Positions 6,909-16,497 of a DNA stretch of 64,000 bases are shown here, in pieces. The number at the start of each line of letters is the position of its first letter. Within the stretch, counting starts at the first letter, position 1. The notes under the pieces are model-generated. The model saw only the letters and a list, made by a program, of their open reading frames with translations. It searched no databases and was not told the origin of the DNA. Position numbers and translations under genes: made by a program. The DNA comes from JAHBWV01 sp964588385 (GTDB lineage Bacteria > Planctomycetota > Phycisphaerae > Phycisphaerales > UBA1924). The stretch is from contig CAZPPG010000016.1 in the NCBI GenBank assembly GCA_964588385.1, positions 1-64,000 on the forward strand. The letters are read 5' to 3'.

Positions 6909-9584
6909 ATGGGAAGCGCCGTCGGCATCATCTTCATCATCCTCGGCGTGCTGGTCGGTGTTGTCATCGCCGCCGTGCTCGTCATGTATCTCGTTGTGCC
7001 CCTCTTCAAGGCAATCGGCTGGATCTTCACCCGCATCTTCGGTTTCATCGGCGGCGAGATCGCCGACCTTGCCCGGCTCATCGGCGCCCTTATCACATCC
7101 GTCATCTTTCTTCCGCTCATCCTCGGCACCGTCGTCATCGGACGCTGGTCCGCGTCCGCGCACTTCGGGCGCGCGTTCCAGCGCGAGCTGGCCACCATGG
7201 GCGGGTGTCTGTACCGCATGTTCCTCGGGCACCCAGCCCGACTCTTCGGCCTCGCGCCGCTTACCGAGGGGCTTGAGCACCGCATCCCGGAGGTTGTCCG
7301 TGCCGCGCCGGGCTCCGACAAGCCGGCAGGACGCGCCGGGCAGTTCGAGGGCTACAAGATCATCGGCTCGCTCATGGGGGGCGGCTCCGGGGCGAAGCTC
7401 TATATCGCGGAGCCCGACGCCATCAAGCGCGCCACGTTCGAGCGCCAGGGCTTCGGCGACGTCGGACGCGTGGTCATCAAGGTGTTCTCTATCCGTGACG
7501 GCAGCACGCTCCCGCAGATCGTGCGCGAGAGCCGCGCTCTGGATGCCGCTCGCAGGCTCGGCTTCGTCCTTGATCACGATCTGACGCCAGAACGCTTCTT
7601 CTACATCACGCGCTATGTTCCCGGCGAGTCGCTCGGACTTGTCACGCAGCAGTTGCACGCGTCGGGCTCCACCGGCTTGGGCGCGAAGGAGCTCTCGAAG
7701 GCGATGAAGTATGTCGCCGACCTCCTCGCCACGCTCGACGCCTACCACAGGGGCGGCCTCTGGCACAAGGACGTGAAGCCCGACAACATCATCGTGCACG
7801 ACGACACGGCGCACCTGGTTGACCTCGGCCTCGTCACGCCCCTGCGTTCGGCGATGACGCTGACCACGCACGGGACGGAGTATTTCCGCGATCCGGAGAT
7901 GGTCCGCATGGCGCTGAAGGGCGCGAAGGTCCACCAGGTGGACGGCGCCAAGTTCGATGTGTTCGCCGTCGGCGCGGTTCTCTACTCCGTCATTGAGAAC
8001 TCGTTCCCTGCCCACGGTGGACTCAGCCAGATCACCAAGCGCTGCCCCGAGTCCCTCCGCTGGATCGTTCGTCGCGCCATGGCCGATTACGACAAGCGTT
8101 ATCCCACGGCCAGCGACATGCTCGCGGATCTCGCCGCGCTCCGCGCCGCATCCGACCCCTTTGCGCTCAGGCCCGCGGACCTTCCCAGCGTTCGCGGCGG
8201 GAACGTCGAGCAGCCGCCCCTGCCCCACGCCGACGCCGCGCCCTTCGTCGATGCGGCACGCGCTGCGCACGCAGCCTCCGCGGTTCCCCCCCACACGCCT
8301 CATGCCCCACATGCTCCCGCCGGTGCGGAGCCGGCCGCACCATCCGCGGCGCCTCCCCCCGCCTCAGCGCGCACGCGCACACGCCCGCAACTGGTCGTCA
8401 CCGACTGGTTCAAGGGCCGGTACCGCGTCTCCGGCGAAGAAGCGGTCGCGGCGTCTCCCTCCGCCCCGAACCCGGGCGCGAGCGGCGCTCGGGCCGCCGC
8501 TGCCGCCGCGATGGCCAACGCCGCCGAAGCGATGAACCGCGCCGCCGAGCGATTCGGCTCCCCGCGAGGCGCTGCGGCGGCTGGTTCCGTTGACCCGCGC
8601 GTCGCTCGGGCCGGCTCCCCCGATCCCCACGCGGTCCCTCACGCGCCCTCTCCGGCCCGAACCCACGCACAGGCCCAACGCGTCCGCGCGATTCCCGATC
8701 CGGGCCGCCGCACCGCGCAGGAGCAGCTCCGCTCCGCCCGTGAGAGAGCCGCCGCGGCTCGCGAGCGAGCTCGCGCCCGCATGTCCGGCCGTCAGAACCC
8801 CCGTGCGCACCGGACCGCTCGCGTTGCAGGCGTCAACTCCGGCCTGTCGACCGCCGTCTTCGGCTTCATCGGCGTCTGCGTCCTCGTCGCGGGGGGCGTG
8901 GTGGTCGGCTCGCTTCTCCGGGGCACATCCATCACACCCCAGGGCCCGCGCCTGGTGATCGGTGAGGATCCCGCGCTCCTGCCCAACCTCTCACAAAGTC
9001 TGTCGGAAGGTGATCCCGTGGCGATTCCTGCCGCTGCGAACTCCGACGACATCGTCAACGCCCGGATCGCCGACGCCATGGAGACCGCATCCACTCGCAT
9101 CATCGAGCTCCAGCAGGTCTTCCGCGAAGCCAGCGAGCTGGCCAGCGTCGCCGCTCAATCCCCCGGCGGGACCGTCATCGTGCTCACCGATGTGCTGCCT
9201 CCCATGTCGCGCGGCGCCCGCGCTGCCATCGAAGCCGCGACCGCGCGCATGATGGCCTTCGGCTTCACCCTCGTCGGCAACGTCCCCGGCATTGATGTCG
9301 AGGGCGAAGAGATCGATCGCCAGAACGACATCCTCGCCCGCCTCCGCGCCGCCCGTGGCCAGGTCCCCCTGGGTTCCGACGACGCGACACGCATCTTCCA
9401 GCAGTTCCTGGCCGCGAATCCCGAGCATGGCGACGCCATCGTCTGGATCGCGCCCGGTGAGGATCGCGACGAACCGACCTTCTACCTCGTCGTCCGCAGC
9501 GAGACGGGTGAGAGCGGCGTCCGGGCCGATCGCATCCGGCGAACGCTCAGGACGGCCCTTGAGCACACCGCGCCCCAGTTCTAG
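6909..9584 (+). CDS. Transmembrane Ser/Thr protein kinase
   Basis: An 891-residue kinase. Two membrane segments (about 5-33 and 55-78) come first, then the kinase domain (about 145-410). It has a glycine loop GGGSGAKLY (158-166), ATP lysine K191 in VVIKVFS, catalytic loop HKDVKPDN (286-293, with K in place of the usual R of HRD), DLG (305-307) in place of DFG, and the GTEYFRDPE activation-segment end (322-330). A long Ala/Pro/Arg-rich linker (about 415-640) leads to a third membrane segment (about 647-668) and a folded C-terminal part of about 220 residues. All residues needed for catalysis appear present. It follows the sigma factor by 65 bases, so the two are likely one signalling unit. Confidence 0.9.
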   Translation: MGSAVGIIFIILGVLVGVVIAAVLVMYLVVPLFKAIGWIFTRIFGFIGGEIADLARLIGALITSVIFLPLILGTVVIGRWSASAHFGRAFQRELATMGGCLYRMFLGHPARLFGLAPLTEGLEHRIPEVVRAAPGSDKPAGRAGQFEGYKIIGSLMGGGSGAKLYIAEPDAIKRATFERQGFGDVGRVVIKVFSIRDGSTLPQIVRESRALDAARRLGFVLDHDLTPERFFYITRYVPGESLGLVTQQLHASGSTGLGAKELSKAMKYVADLLATLDAYHRGGLWHKDVKPDNIIVHDDTAHLVDLGLVTPLRSAMTLTTHGTEYFRDPEMVRMALKGAKVHQVDGAKFDVFAVGAVLYSVIENSFPAHGGLSQITKRCPESLRWIVRRAMADYDKRYPTASDMLADLAALRAASDPFALRPADLPSVRGGNVEQPPLPHADAAPFVDAARAAHAASAVPPHTPHAPHAPAGAEPAAPSAAPPPASARTRTRPQLVVTDWFKGRYRVSGEEAVAASPSAPNPGASGARAAAAAAMANAAEAMNRAAERFGSPRGAAAAGSVDPRVARAGSPDPHAVPHAPSPARTHAQAQRVRAIPDPGRRTAQEQLRSARERAAAARERARARMSGRQNPRAHRTARVAGVNSGLSTAVFGFIGVCVLVAGGVVVGSLLRGTSITPQGPRLVIGEDPALLPNLSQSLSEGDPVAIPAAANSDDIVNARIADAMETASTRIIELQQVFREASELASVAAQSPGGTVIVLTDVLPPMSRGARAAIEAATARMMAFGFTLVGNVPGIDVEGEEIDRQNDILARLRAARGQVPLGSDDATRIFQQFLAANPEHGDAIVWIAPGEDRDEPTFYLVVRSETGESGVRADRIRRTLRTALEHTAPQF

Positions 9585-9605
9585 ATTCACGCTCGTGCGC
9601 GAGAT

Positions 9606-10637
9606 TCACGATGCCCGCGACACGCGCACCAGCGACTCCAGCGTACTCGCGGCCGCACCGGAATCAATCGCGTCGCAGGCGCGCTCCACGCCCTCCCGCA
9701 TCGTCCCCGCCACACCCGCAACCATGAGCGCGGCCGCCGCGTTCAATGCCGTCGCCTCCCGGGGCCCGCCCCTCTTCCCCTCGAGCACGGCGCGGAACAT
9801 GGCCCCGGCCTCGTCCAGCGTCGCCGCCTGAATATCCGCGATCGGGCGCCGGTCCAGCCCCGCATCCTCGGGTGTTATCGTCGCTTCGCGGATCGTGCCG
9901 CCCTCGACAATCGCCACCGCCGTCGGTGCGCACGGGGAGATCTCATCAAGCCCGTCCTCTGAATGCACCACCATCGCCCGCGTTGAGCCAAGCCGCGCCA
10001 GCGCCGACGCGATCGGACGGACGAGTTCGCGCCGGTACACACCCATCAACTGGTGCGTGGCTCCGGCGGGATTCGTCAGTGGGCCCAGCACGTTGAAGAG
10101 CGTCGGAACACCGAGCGAGGCCCGCGTCGCCGCCGCGTGTCTCATCGCCGGATGGTGGTGAATCGCGAAACAGAAGCAGACGCCTGCCTCGCGCAGGCAT
10201 CGCGCCTGTCCCTGCACCGATGCGTCCACGTTTACACCCAGGTGCGAGAGCGCCTCGGCCGACCCTCTCCCGGATCGGCTGCGATTGCCGTGTTTCGCCA
10301 CCACCACGCGCCCCGCGCCTGCGCTTCCCGCAACGATCGCCGCCGCCGTTGAGATGTTGAACGTTTTGGCCGTGCCGCCGGTGCCGCACGTGTCCAGCAC
10401 CACCGTGCCCGGCGCCAATCCCTCCACGGGCACGCGCGTGACGTGGCGCCTCATCGCCCGGGCCGCGCCCACGATCTCATCGACGCTCGCGCCCCGCGAC
10501 TGGATGAGCGCGAGAATCGCCGCCAGTTGCGCCGCATCCACCTCCCCGTGCAGCACCCGCTCAAACAGCCCGTCCGTCTCATGTTCCGAGAGCGAAGCGC
10601 CCGAGATCAAGCTCGCGATCACCACCCGTGCGTCCAT
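9606..10637 (-). CDS. trpD: Anthranilate phosphoribosyltransferase TrpD
   Basis: A 343-residue enzyme that joins anthranilate and PRPP in the second step of tryptophan synthesis. Family signatures are TFNISTAAAIVAG, VVAKHGNRSRSG, LFNVLGPLTNPAGATHQ and VHSEDGLDEISP. The usual GTGGDG PRPP motif reads GTGGTAKTFN here, with the aspartate replaced and one residue fewer than usual before TFN. The length is normal. It stands alone: no other trp gene is nearby. It is convergent with the kinase gene (21 bases between stops) and divergent from the large membrane protein gene, with 48 bases between starts that must hold both promoters. Confidence 0.93.
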   Translation of the reverse strand: MDARVVIASLISGASLSEHETDGLFERVLHGEVDAAQLAAILALIQSRGASVDEIVGAARAMRRHVTRVPVEGLAPGTVVLDTCGTGGTAKTFNISTAAAIVAGSAGAGRVVVAKHGNRSRSGRGSAEALSHLGVNVDASVQGQARCLREAGVCFCFAIHHHPAMRHAAATRASLGVPTLFNVLGPLTNPAGATHQLMGVYRRELVRPIASALARLGSTRAMVVHSEDGLDEISPCAPTAVAIVEGGTIREATITPEDAGLDRRPIADIQAATLDEAGAMFRAVLEGKRGGPREATALNAAAALMVAGVAGTMREGVERACDAIDSGAAASTLESLVRVSRAS

Positions 10638-10685
10638 GCCCCCACGATAGCGTCCGCGCCGGCCGCGGGTTCACTAGGATTGAGC

Positions 10686-13286
10686 ATGGTCTCCACGGTC
10701 ACATCCGATCGGCCCGTCGCCCCCGCGATGCCGGAGACGCACCGCCTCATCGCGAGCATCCGTTCGCTCGTCGCCCTCCGGTCCACGCTCATCCTTGGGG
10801 GCCGGGCCCTCCTGGTCGCGTCCGCGATCTCGGTTGTCGCCGTGTTGCTCGGGAAGTTCTTCGCGTTGCCATGGGCCCGGTCGATCCTCGTCGCGTGGCC
10901 GATCCTCACCGCCCTTGCGTTGCTCGCCCTTTTCGTTGGCATCGTCCTCGGGCTCCTGCGCACACCCCGTCCGCTGGCCGCGGCCTCGATGGCCGATCGC
11001 TTCGCCGGCCCGACTGATCACCTTCGCGCCGCGCTCGAACTCTCTCAGCGCACCCCCCAGGACCCCTTTGTCGGCATCCTCCTTGCCGATGCCGAGCGTG
11101 CCGCCCGTGCGTGCCCCCCGGCCAAGGTCGTCCCCATGCGATTCGGCCGCGCGTGGCCGATCGCCGCCCTCCTGCTCGCCGGCGCGGTCGCCGCAGCGGT
11201 GTGGGTTCCCACACGCACCCTTGATCCGCGTCGCGCCGCCCGCACCCCAGACCCGGGCGCGCCGGCCCTCGCCTCCGAGGTCGCGCGCGTCGCTCAGGAG
11301 GTCCGGGCCGCCTCTGAGTCCGTCGGTCCCGCAATCTCTCCGCGCGATGCCGAACGACTGGCGGAACTGGAACGCGAACTCCTTGACGGCTCCATCCGCA
11401 CGGACGACGCACGGGCCGAGGCGGCCGCCTCCGCCGCGTCACTCGCCGATCGTGCCGAACGCGAAGCAGAGCAGAATCGAATCGCCGCCGATCGGCTCAG
11501 AGAACTCGCCTCCGCCGCTTCGGGGCGTGCCGCGGCGAATCCGGCACCAGACGATCCTTCCGCCGATGCAACGGCGCCCGCGCCCGGTTTCGATCCATCC
11601 GAGGCCGCAGAAGCTGGAACCCCGAGCAATCCAAAGCCAGAGTCGCCCACAACACGGTCGATGCCCGATCCAAACGTCAATGAGTTGATGAACGCCCTTT
11701 CCGAGGGCGATCTGGCCCGCGCGGCCGAGGCCGCTCGGCAACTCTCCGAGCAGGCCGAATCGCTCTCGCTCGAAGAGCGTGCCCGCATCGCTGAGCAGCT
11801 CGACGCGCTGGCCGAGGCGATGGACCAGCAGATTCCGCCTCCCGAACCCTCGTCCTCTGAGGCCACGCCACCGGCGGAGTCGAAGCCTCCTCAATCCGAC
11901 CCCAGCCCGTCCCCTTCTTCCGCGCCGTCTCCCACACAGCCTCCCTCACAACCCGCCGCACCAGCGCCCGCACAACCCCAGCCGGCACCGACCCCCGGCA
12001 CAGCGCCTGAGCCATCCGAGGCGCCAGAGGATCCGATCGAGGCGCAGGCAGATGCCCAGGAGTCCGCGGCTCGTGACCGTGCTGAGTCAATCAAGCAGCA
12101 GGCGGAGCGATCCGCGGAGCGCGATGCTCGCTCCATCGCGGACGCGGCACGGGACGCCGCGGACGAGATGCGTCGGCCACCACAGCCGCCCGCTCCGTCA
12201 GATCAGGCGCAGGACGCACCCCAGGACCGGCCGGGCGAGCAGCAGGCGCGTCCCGAACAGCAGCAGGGCGTCGAGCAGCGAGGCGCCGAGCCGCAGAAGA
12301 CAGGTCAAGAGCAGCGGGGCGATCAGCAGCGTCAGGGCTCTGGGCAACGAGGTGCTGACCAGCAAGGCACTGAACAGCAGCAAGGATCCGAGGAGCGGGG
12401 CGCCGCGCGGCAGCAGACCGGCAAAGAGCAACAAGGCGAACGGCAGCAGCAGGGGTCTGAACAGCAAGGCGCGGAACAGCAACAAGGCGCAAAGCCAGAA
12501 CAAGCTTCCGAGCAACAGCAGGACGCTCCACAACAGCAAGGAACCGAGCAGCAGCAAGGCGACCGGCCGCAACCGGGGTCGGAACAGCAGGGTTCCGAGC
12601 AACAGCAGAGCTCTGAACAGCGAGGCTCCGAGCAGCCAGATTCGGATCAACCCGGTTCGGAAGGTCCGGGTTCGGAGCAACCAGGCGCGCAGCCGCAGCC
12701 CCGCCCCGGCTCTGGGCTTGAGCGTCTGCAGCGCACGCTTCGGGAGGCCTCGGAGCGCAACGCCGACGCGCGCCGCCAGCAGCAGGCCGCGGAGCGTCTG
12801 CGCGAGCTCTCTGAAGACCTCGCCGCGGGACCCGAAACGCTCCCTGAGCCCGGTTCTCAACCGGCACCCGATAAGCGCGAAGGGGACAACGGCCTGGCGC
12901 GTGAACGCGGCACCGACAGTCCCTCCGGCGGCTCCGGTCCGCTCGACTCGCCACTCACCCCCGGCCCGCGTCCCTCGCTTGATCGTCCTCGCACACCCGG
13001 CGAGGCTCCGACATCCATCGAGAACGTGCCGGGCCCGAAGCCCAGCACACCCATCGGGTCCGGGCGGGCAGGTGGCGAACGTCCATCCGATCGCCCCGCG
13101 CCAACCGAGATCGCGCCCATCACCCCGAGCACGCTCCGCGAAGCGGCTTCGGGTGTCGAGCGCGCCATCGAGCAGCAGTCCGTCCCCGATCGACGGAGCG
13201 ACCTCGTCCGTCGCGTTTTCCAGCGTTACCGCGATCGCGCCGAGTCCGCTTCATCCGGCTCGACCAACCCACCGGATCGCCCATGA
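10686..13286 (+). CDS. Large membrane protein with long helical and Q/E/G-rich region
   Basis: An 866-residue protein. Hydrophobic segments at about residues 35-60, 65-90 and 155-175 anchor the N-terminus. Helical, Ala/Glu-rich sequence follows (about 185-460, for example ERLAELERELLDG), then a Pro-rich linker and a low-complexity block rich in EQQG-type repeats (about 520-680), then a charged C-terminus with another helix (FQRYRDRAESA). The plan recalls DUF4175-like low-complexity membrane proteins, but this is only a resemblance. The ATG at 10686 is chosen because it precedes the membrane segments directly. The stop overlaps the ATG of the VWA gene (ATGA at 13283), so the two products are probably made together. 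Confidence 0.7.
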   Translation: MVSTVTSDRPVAPAMPETHRLIASIRSLVALRSTLILGGRALLVASAISVVAVLLGKFFALPWARSILVAWPILTALALLALFVGIVLGLLRTPRPLAAASMADRFAGPTDHLRAALELSQRTPQDPFVGILLADAERAARACPPAKVVPMRFGRAWPIAALLLAGAVAAAVWVPTRTLDPRRAARTPDPGAPALASEVARVAQEVRAASESVGPAISPRDAERLAELERELLDGSIRTDDARAEAAASAASLADRAEREAEQNRIAADRLRELASAASGRAAANPAPDDPSADATAPAPGFDPSEAAEAGTPSNPKPESPTTRSMPDPNVNELMNALSEGDLARAAEAARQLSEQAESLSLEERARIAEQLDALAEAMDQQIPPPEPSSSEATPPAESKPPQSDPSPSPSSAPSPTQPPSQPAAPAPAQPQPAPTPGTAPEPSEAPEDPIEAQADAQESAARDRAESIKQQAERSAERDARSIADAARDAADEMRRPPQPPAPSDQAQDAPQDRPGEQQARPEQQQGVEQRGAEPQKTGQEQRGDQQRQGSGQRGADQQGTEQQQGSEERGAARQQTGKEQQGERQQQGSEQQGAEQQQGAKPEQASEQQQDAPQQQGTEQQQGDRPQPGSEQQGSEQQQSSEQRGSEQPDSDQPGSEGPGSEQPGAQPQPRPGSGLERLQRTLREASERNADARRQQQAAERLRELSEDLAAGPETLPEPGSQPAPDKREGDNGLARERGTDSPSGGSGPLDSPLTPGPRPSLDRPRTPGEAPTSIENVPGPKPSTPIGSGRAGGERPSDRPAPTEIAPITPSTLREAASGVERAIEQQSVPDRRSDLVRRVFQRYRDRAESASSGSTNPPDRP
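12237..12702 (+). repeat. Imperfect EQQG-coding low-complexity repeats
   Basis: Within the large membrane protein gene, short units such as GAGCAGCAAGGC and GAACAGCAG recur dozens of times with small changes, coding for EQQG, EQRG and SEQQ blocks. The array is imperfect and has no fixed period. It is typical of a disordered linker and could change length by slippage. Confidence 0.8.
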
Positions 13287-16200
13287 TCGCGCCGGAGCTC
13301 GCATCCCCGTCGTCTTCGCTCCCTCTTCACTTCGAGGAGCCCTCGTGGCTCTTCCTCCTTCTGCTCATCATCCCCATCGCGTGGACCGGCCTCCGCTGGC
13401 TCTCCACCATGAGCCCGGCGCGCCGCGTGTCCGCCGTCCTGGCCCGCTCCGCGCTTCTCCTGCTCATCGCGCTCGCGCTTTCGGGCGCCAGCATCGTCGG
13501 CCGCTCCGATCGCCTCGCGCTCGTCGTCGCCGTGGATGTCTCCGGCTCCGTCGCCACCCGTTCCGACGACGCCGATGCGCCGCTCACCGCCGTCCGCGCC
13601 GCGATCGAGCGCCTCGATCTCTCCCGCGGCCCGGACGACCTCCTTGGCGTCGTCCTCTTCGACGGTCGCGCCACCGCCCTCGCCACGCCCACCCTCGGCA
13701 AACTCGGCGAACGCTCCTGGGATCTCGCACCCGCCGACGGAACCGACATCGAGTCCGCGCTGCGCCTCGCCGGCGCCCTCATCCCTCCCGATGCCGATGG
13801 ACGCATCCTGCTGGCCACCGACGGCAACCAGACCTCCGGCGACGCTGTGGCCGCGGCCGCTGATCTCGGCGCGCGATCCATTCCCGTCGACGTTGTCCCG
13901 CTCGCGCCCCCCGCCGGAGGCGAGACGCTCATCGAGCGTGTAGATGTCCCGCCCCGGGCCGCCTCCGGCTCGACCATCGCAGCGCGAGTTCACATCCGAT
14001 CCACCGAGGGCTCCCGGGGCACGCTGCGCATCCTGCTCGACGGCCAGCCCGTCGCGCTCGACTCTCGCGGCGAAACCTCACGCGCCCTTGATATTCCCGC
14101 GGGCACATCCATCCACCTCGCCGAGTTCCCGCTCGGCCAGGGGCGCGTCCATTCAATCCAGGCCCTCTTCGAACCCGATCGCGATGAGCAGAACGCGCCC
14201 CTCGGCGACAGCATGGCAGCCAACAACATCGGCCGCGCCGAAGTTCTCACACCCGGCACCGGCGCGGTGCTCATCGTCGACGGCCTCGGCAACGCCGATC
14301 CCTCCTCCTCCGGCGCGGCGCTCGTCGCGCCCCTCACCCGCGCCGGGCTCGACGTCCGCATGATCGTCCCCGAGGCCATGCCCGCCGACCTCATCGGGCT
14401 CGAGCCATTCGACCTGGTCATCCTCCAGAACATTCCCGCCTCCGCAATCACCGAGGAATCGCAACTGGCCGTCGTCGCGTATGTCCGCGATCTGGGTGGG
14501 GGACTTGCCATGCTCGGGGGTCACGCCTCATTCGGCGCGGGCGGCTGGAAGGGCAGCCACCTCGAGCCCATCCTCCCCGTTCTGCTCGACCTTCCCGATC
14601 GGATGGTCATCCCCGAAGCCGCCATCGTCTTCGTCCTGGACTGCTCCGGCTCCATGCGCCGGCGGGTGCTGGGCTCTTCACGCACGCAGCAGCAGGTCGC
14701 CAACGAGGCCGCCGCCATCGCCATCCGTTCCCTCGATCGCTCCGACCTCATCGGCGTCATCAAGTTCAGCAACACTGCCGATGTGGTCATCCCCCTCGGC
14801 CCCAACACCGATCCGGACGCCTCGAGCCTGCGTGTCCTGGGCATCGATCCCGACGGCGGCACCGACGCCCGAGCCGGCCTGCTCGAAGCGGGCCGCCAAC
14901 TGGAGAACGCTGACGCCAAAGTCAAGCACATCGTGCTCGTCTCCGACGGCCAGAGCATGGGCGCGGACGTGCTCCCGCAGATGGCCGCCGATCTGGCGGC
15001 AAAGGGCATCAAGATCACCACCATCGCCGTGGGCGACGATGCGGATGTCGGCACGATGCAGCAGATGGCTGACCTCGGCCAGGGCGTCTTCCACAACGTC
15101 ATCAATCCGTCTCGCCTCCCGCGCGTCTTTCTCAAGGTTGTCGAGCTCGTGCGCAGCCCGCTGGTCCGCGAGGGCCGCTTTACGCCGCGCGTCCTGCCCA
15201 CGGGCTCGCCGATTGTGCAGGATCTGCCCCAGCCTCCTGACCTCCTGGGCCTGGTCCTCACGCGTCCGCGCGTCGATCCGCTTGTCACGCTCGCGATGAC
15301 CGCGCCTGAGGGAGAGCCGGTTCTGGCCCACTGGCCTGTGGATCTCGGGCGCGTCGTGGCGTTCACATCCGATGCCCACGACTGGGCTGCCGAGTGGCTC
15401 CCGTGGGAGGGATACGCCCCCTTCTGGACGCGCATCGCTCGCGTCATCGGTCGCTCCACGACCGGGGGCCCGATCGAACTCTCCGCGCGCGTCGATGGTT
15501 CGCGCATGCTGCTTGCGCTCGACGCGGCCTCCTCCGACGGGGAGCCCCTCGATGCGGTCGACGCGCGGGTCACCATCTACCGGCGCGACGCCGGCGAAGC
15601 GCCGCGTGAGGTCACACTCCGTCAGATCGGCCCTGGTCGCTACGAGGGCTCGACTGCGGCGTCGCCCGGGGCGTCCTATGTCGCGCTTGCACGCGCCCGG
15701 CAGACATTCCGGGCTGCCGATGGACGCGTGACCGAGCGTTCGCTCGCGCCCGCGCTCGCCGTCACCGTCTCGCCCCCGGGCGCGGAGTTCACACCCGGTC
15801 CGAACCCGACGCCCTTCCTGGCTCGCATCGCCGAGGTCTCCGGCGGCTCGCTCCGCGCAGACGCAGCGATCACCACGCGCGAGGCCTACGACCGCTCGAC
15901 GCTCGCGCCTCGTCGCGTCATGCGCCCCCTCTGGCGTTCACTCCTCCCGTGGATCCTTGCGGTGCTGCTCATGGACATTGCCACGCGCCGCATCGCCTGG
16001 GACCGCCTCGTCAGCGATCGCTTCGGCGACGGGCTCGGCCGGCGCGCCCGAGACGCCACGCGCCAGCGCGCCGACGAATCCGCCCGCACGCTCGGCTCCC
16101 TCCGCGCCTCGCGCACCCCGGGCCCGTCGCAGCCGATGGTCACGCTCAGCCCTCAGGATGCCGAGCATCTCAGCCGCAGGCAGGCCTCCGATCGCCTCGC

Positions 16201-16405
16201 CTCGAGAATCGCCGAGGCCCGCGCCCGTATCACCAGCGCGCCCGATCCGCTCGGCCGTTCCGTCTCATCCGGGTCGTCGCGTCCGAGCGCCGAGACTGCT
16301 CCGCGCGACGCACCGCCCGGCGATGGGCCCGAAGAGTCCGGCCTCATGGCCGCCAAGCGCCGTGCCCGCGAGCGCATGGATCGCGACCGCGATGCCAACC
16401 CCTGA
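13283..16405 (+). CDS. Membrane protein with two von Willebrand A domains
   Basis: A 1040-residue protein. Two membrane segments at about 22-40 and 52-72 are followed by a first VWA domain with metal-site motif DVSGS (85-89). A middle part resembles a class-I glutamine-amidotransferase-like fold (about 330-430, around LGGGLAMLGGHASFGAGG). A second VWA domain follows with DCSGSM (about 453) and VSDGQS. A membrane segment near 885-905 and a charged cytoplasmic tail end the protein. BatA-like proteins of this shape often sit beside MoxR ATPase genes, but none is present here. Translation is coupled to the preceding gene by an ATGA overlap. A role in envelope stress or complex assembly is an inference. 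Confidence 0.85.
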   Translation: MIAPELASPSSSLPLHFEEPSWLFLLLLIIPIAWTGLRWLSTMSPARRVSAVLARSALLLLIALALSGASIVGRSDRLALVVAVDVSGSVATRSDDADAPLTAVRAAIERLDLSRGPDDLLGVVLFDGRATALATPTLGKLGERSWDLAPADGTDIESALRLAGALIPPDADGRILLATDGNQTSGDAVAAAADLGARSIPVDVVPLAPPAGGETLIERVDVPPRAASGSTIAARVHIRSTEGSRGTLRILLDGQPVALDSRGETSRALDIPAGTSIHLAEFPLGQGRVHSIQALFEPDRDEQNAPLGDSMAANNIGRAEVLTPGTGAVLIVDGLGNADPSSSGAALVAPLTRAGLDVRMIVPEAMPADLIGLEPFDLVILQNIPASAITEESQLAVVAYVRDLGGGLAMLGGHASFGAGGWKGSHLEPILPVLLDLPDRMVIPEAAIVFVLDCSGSMRRRVLGSSRTQQQVANEAAAIAIRSLDRSDLIGVIKFSNTADVVIPLGPNTDPDASSLRVLGIDPDGGTDARAGLLEAGRQLENADAKVKHIVLVSDGQSMGADVLPQMAADLAAKGIKITTIAVGDDADVGTMQQMADLGQGVFHNVINPSRLPRVFLKVVELVRSPLVREGRFTPRVLPTGSPIVQDLPQPPDLLGLVLTRPRVDPLVTLAMTAPEGEPVLAHWPVDLGRVVAFTSDAHDWAAEWLPWEGYAPFWTRIARVIGRSTTGGPIELSARVDGSRMLLALDAASSDGEPLDAVDARVTIYRRDAGEAPREVTLRQIGPGRYEGSTAASPGASYVALARARQTFRAADGRVTERSLAPALAVTVSPPGAEFTPGPNPTPFLARIAEVSGGSLRADAAITTREAYDRSTLAPRRVMRPLWRSLLPWILAVLLMDIATRRIAWDRLVSDRFGDGLGRRARDATRQRADESARTLGSLRASRTPGPSQPMVTLSPQDAEHLSRRQASDRLASRIAEARARITSAPDPLGRSVSSGSSRPSAETAPRDAPPGDGPEESGLMAAKRRARERMDRDRDANP

Positions 16406-16497
16406 CCAGGGGTCGAACTTCTCGCCACCTCCGCCGCCCCGTTCTGTACACTCCGGCCCTGCCGTGCGCACCACGCGCCACGCATCGGAGATTCCTC

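Noticed and set aside
11779..13863. A 694-codon frame in the Q-rich region
   Set aside because: It is a shifted reading of the EQQG repeats with an Arg/Ser/Pro-rich product and no motif.
15949..16497. Upstream extension of the CocE-like gene
   Set aside because: It is antisense or shifted within the VWA gene; the lipoprotein signal starts at 16498.
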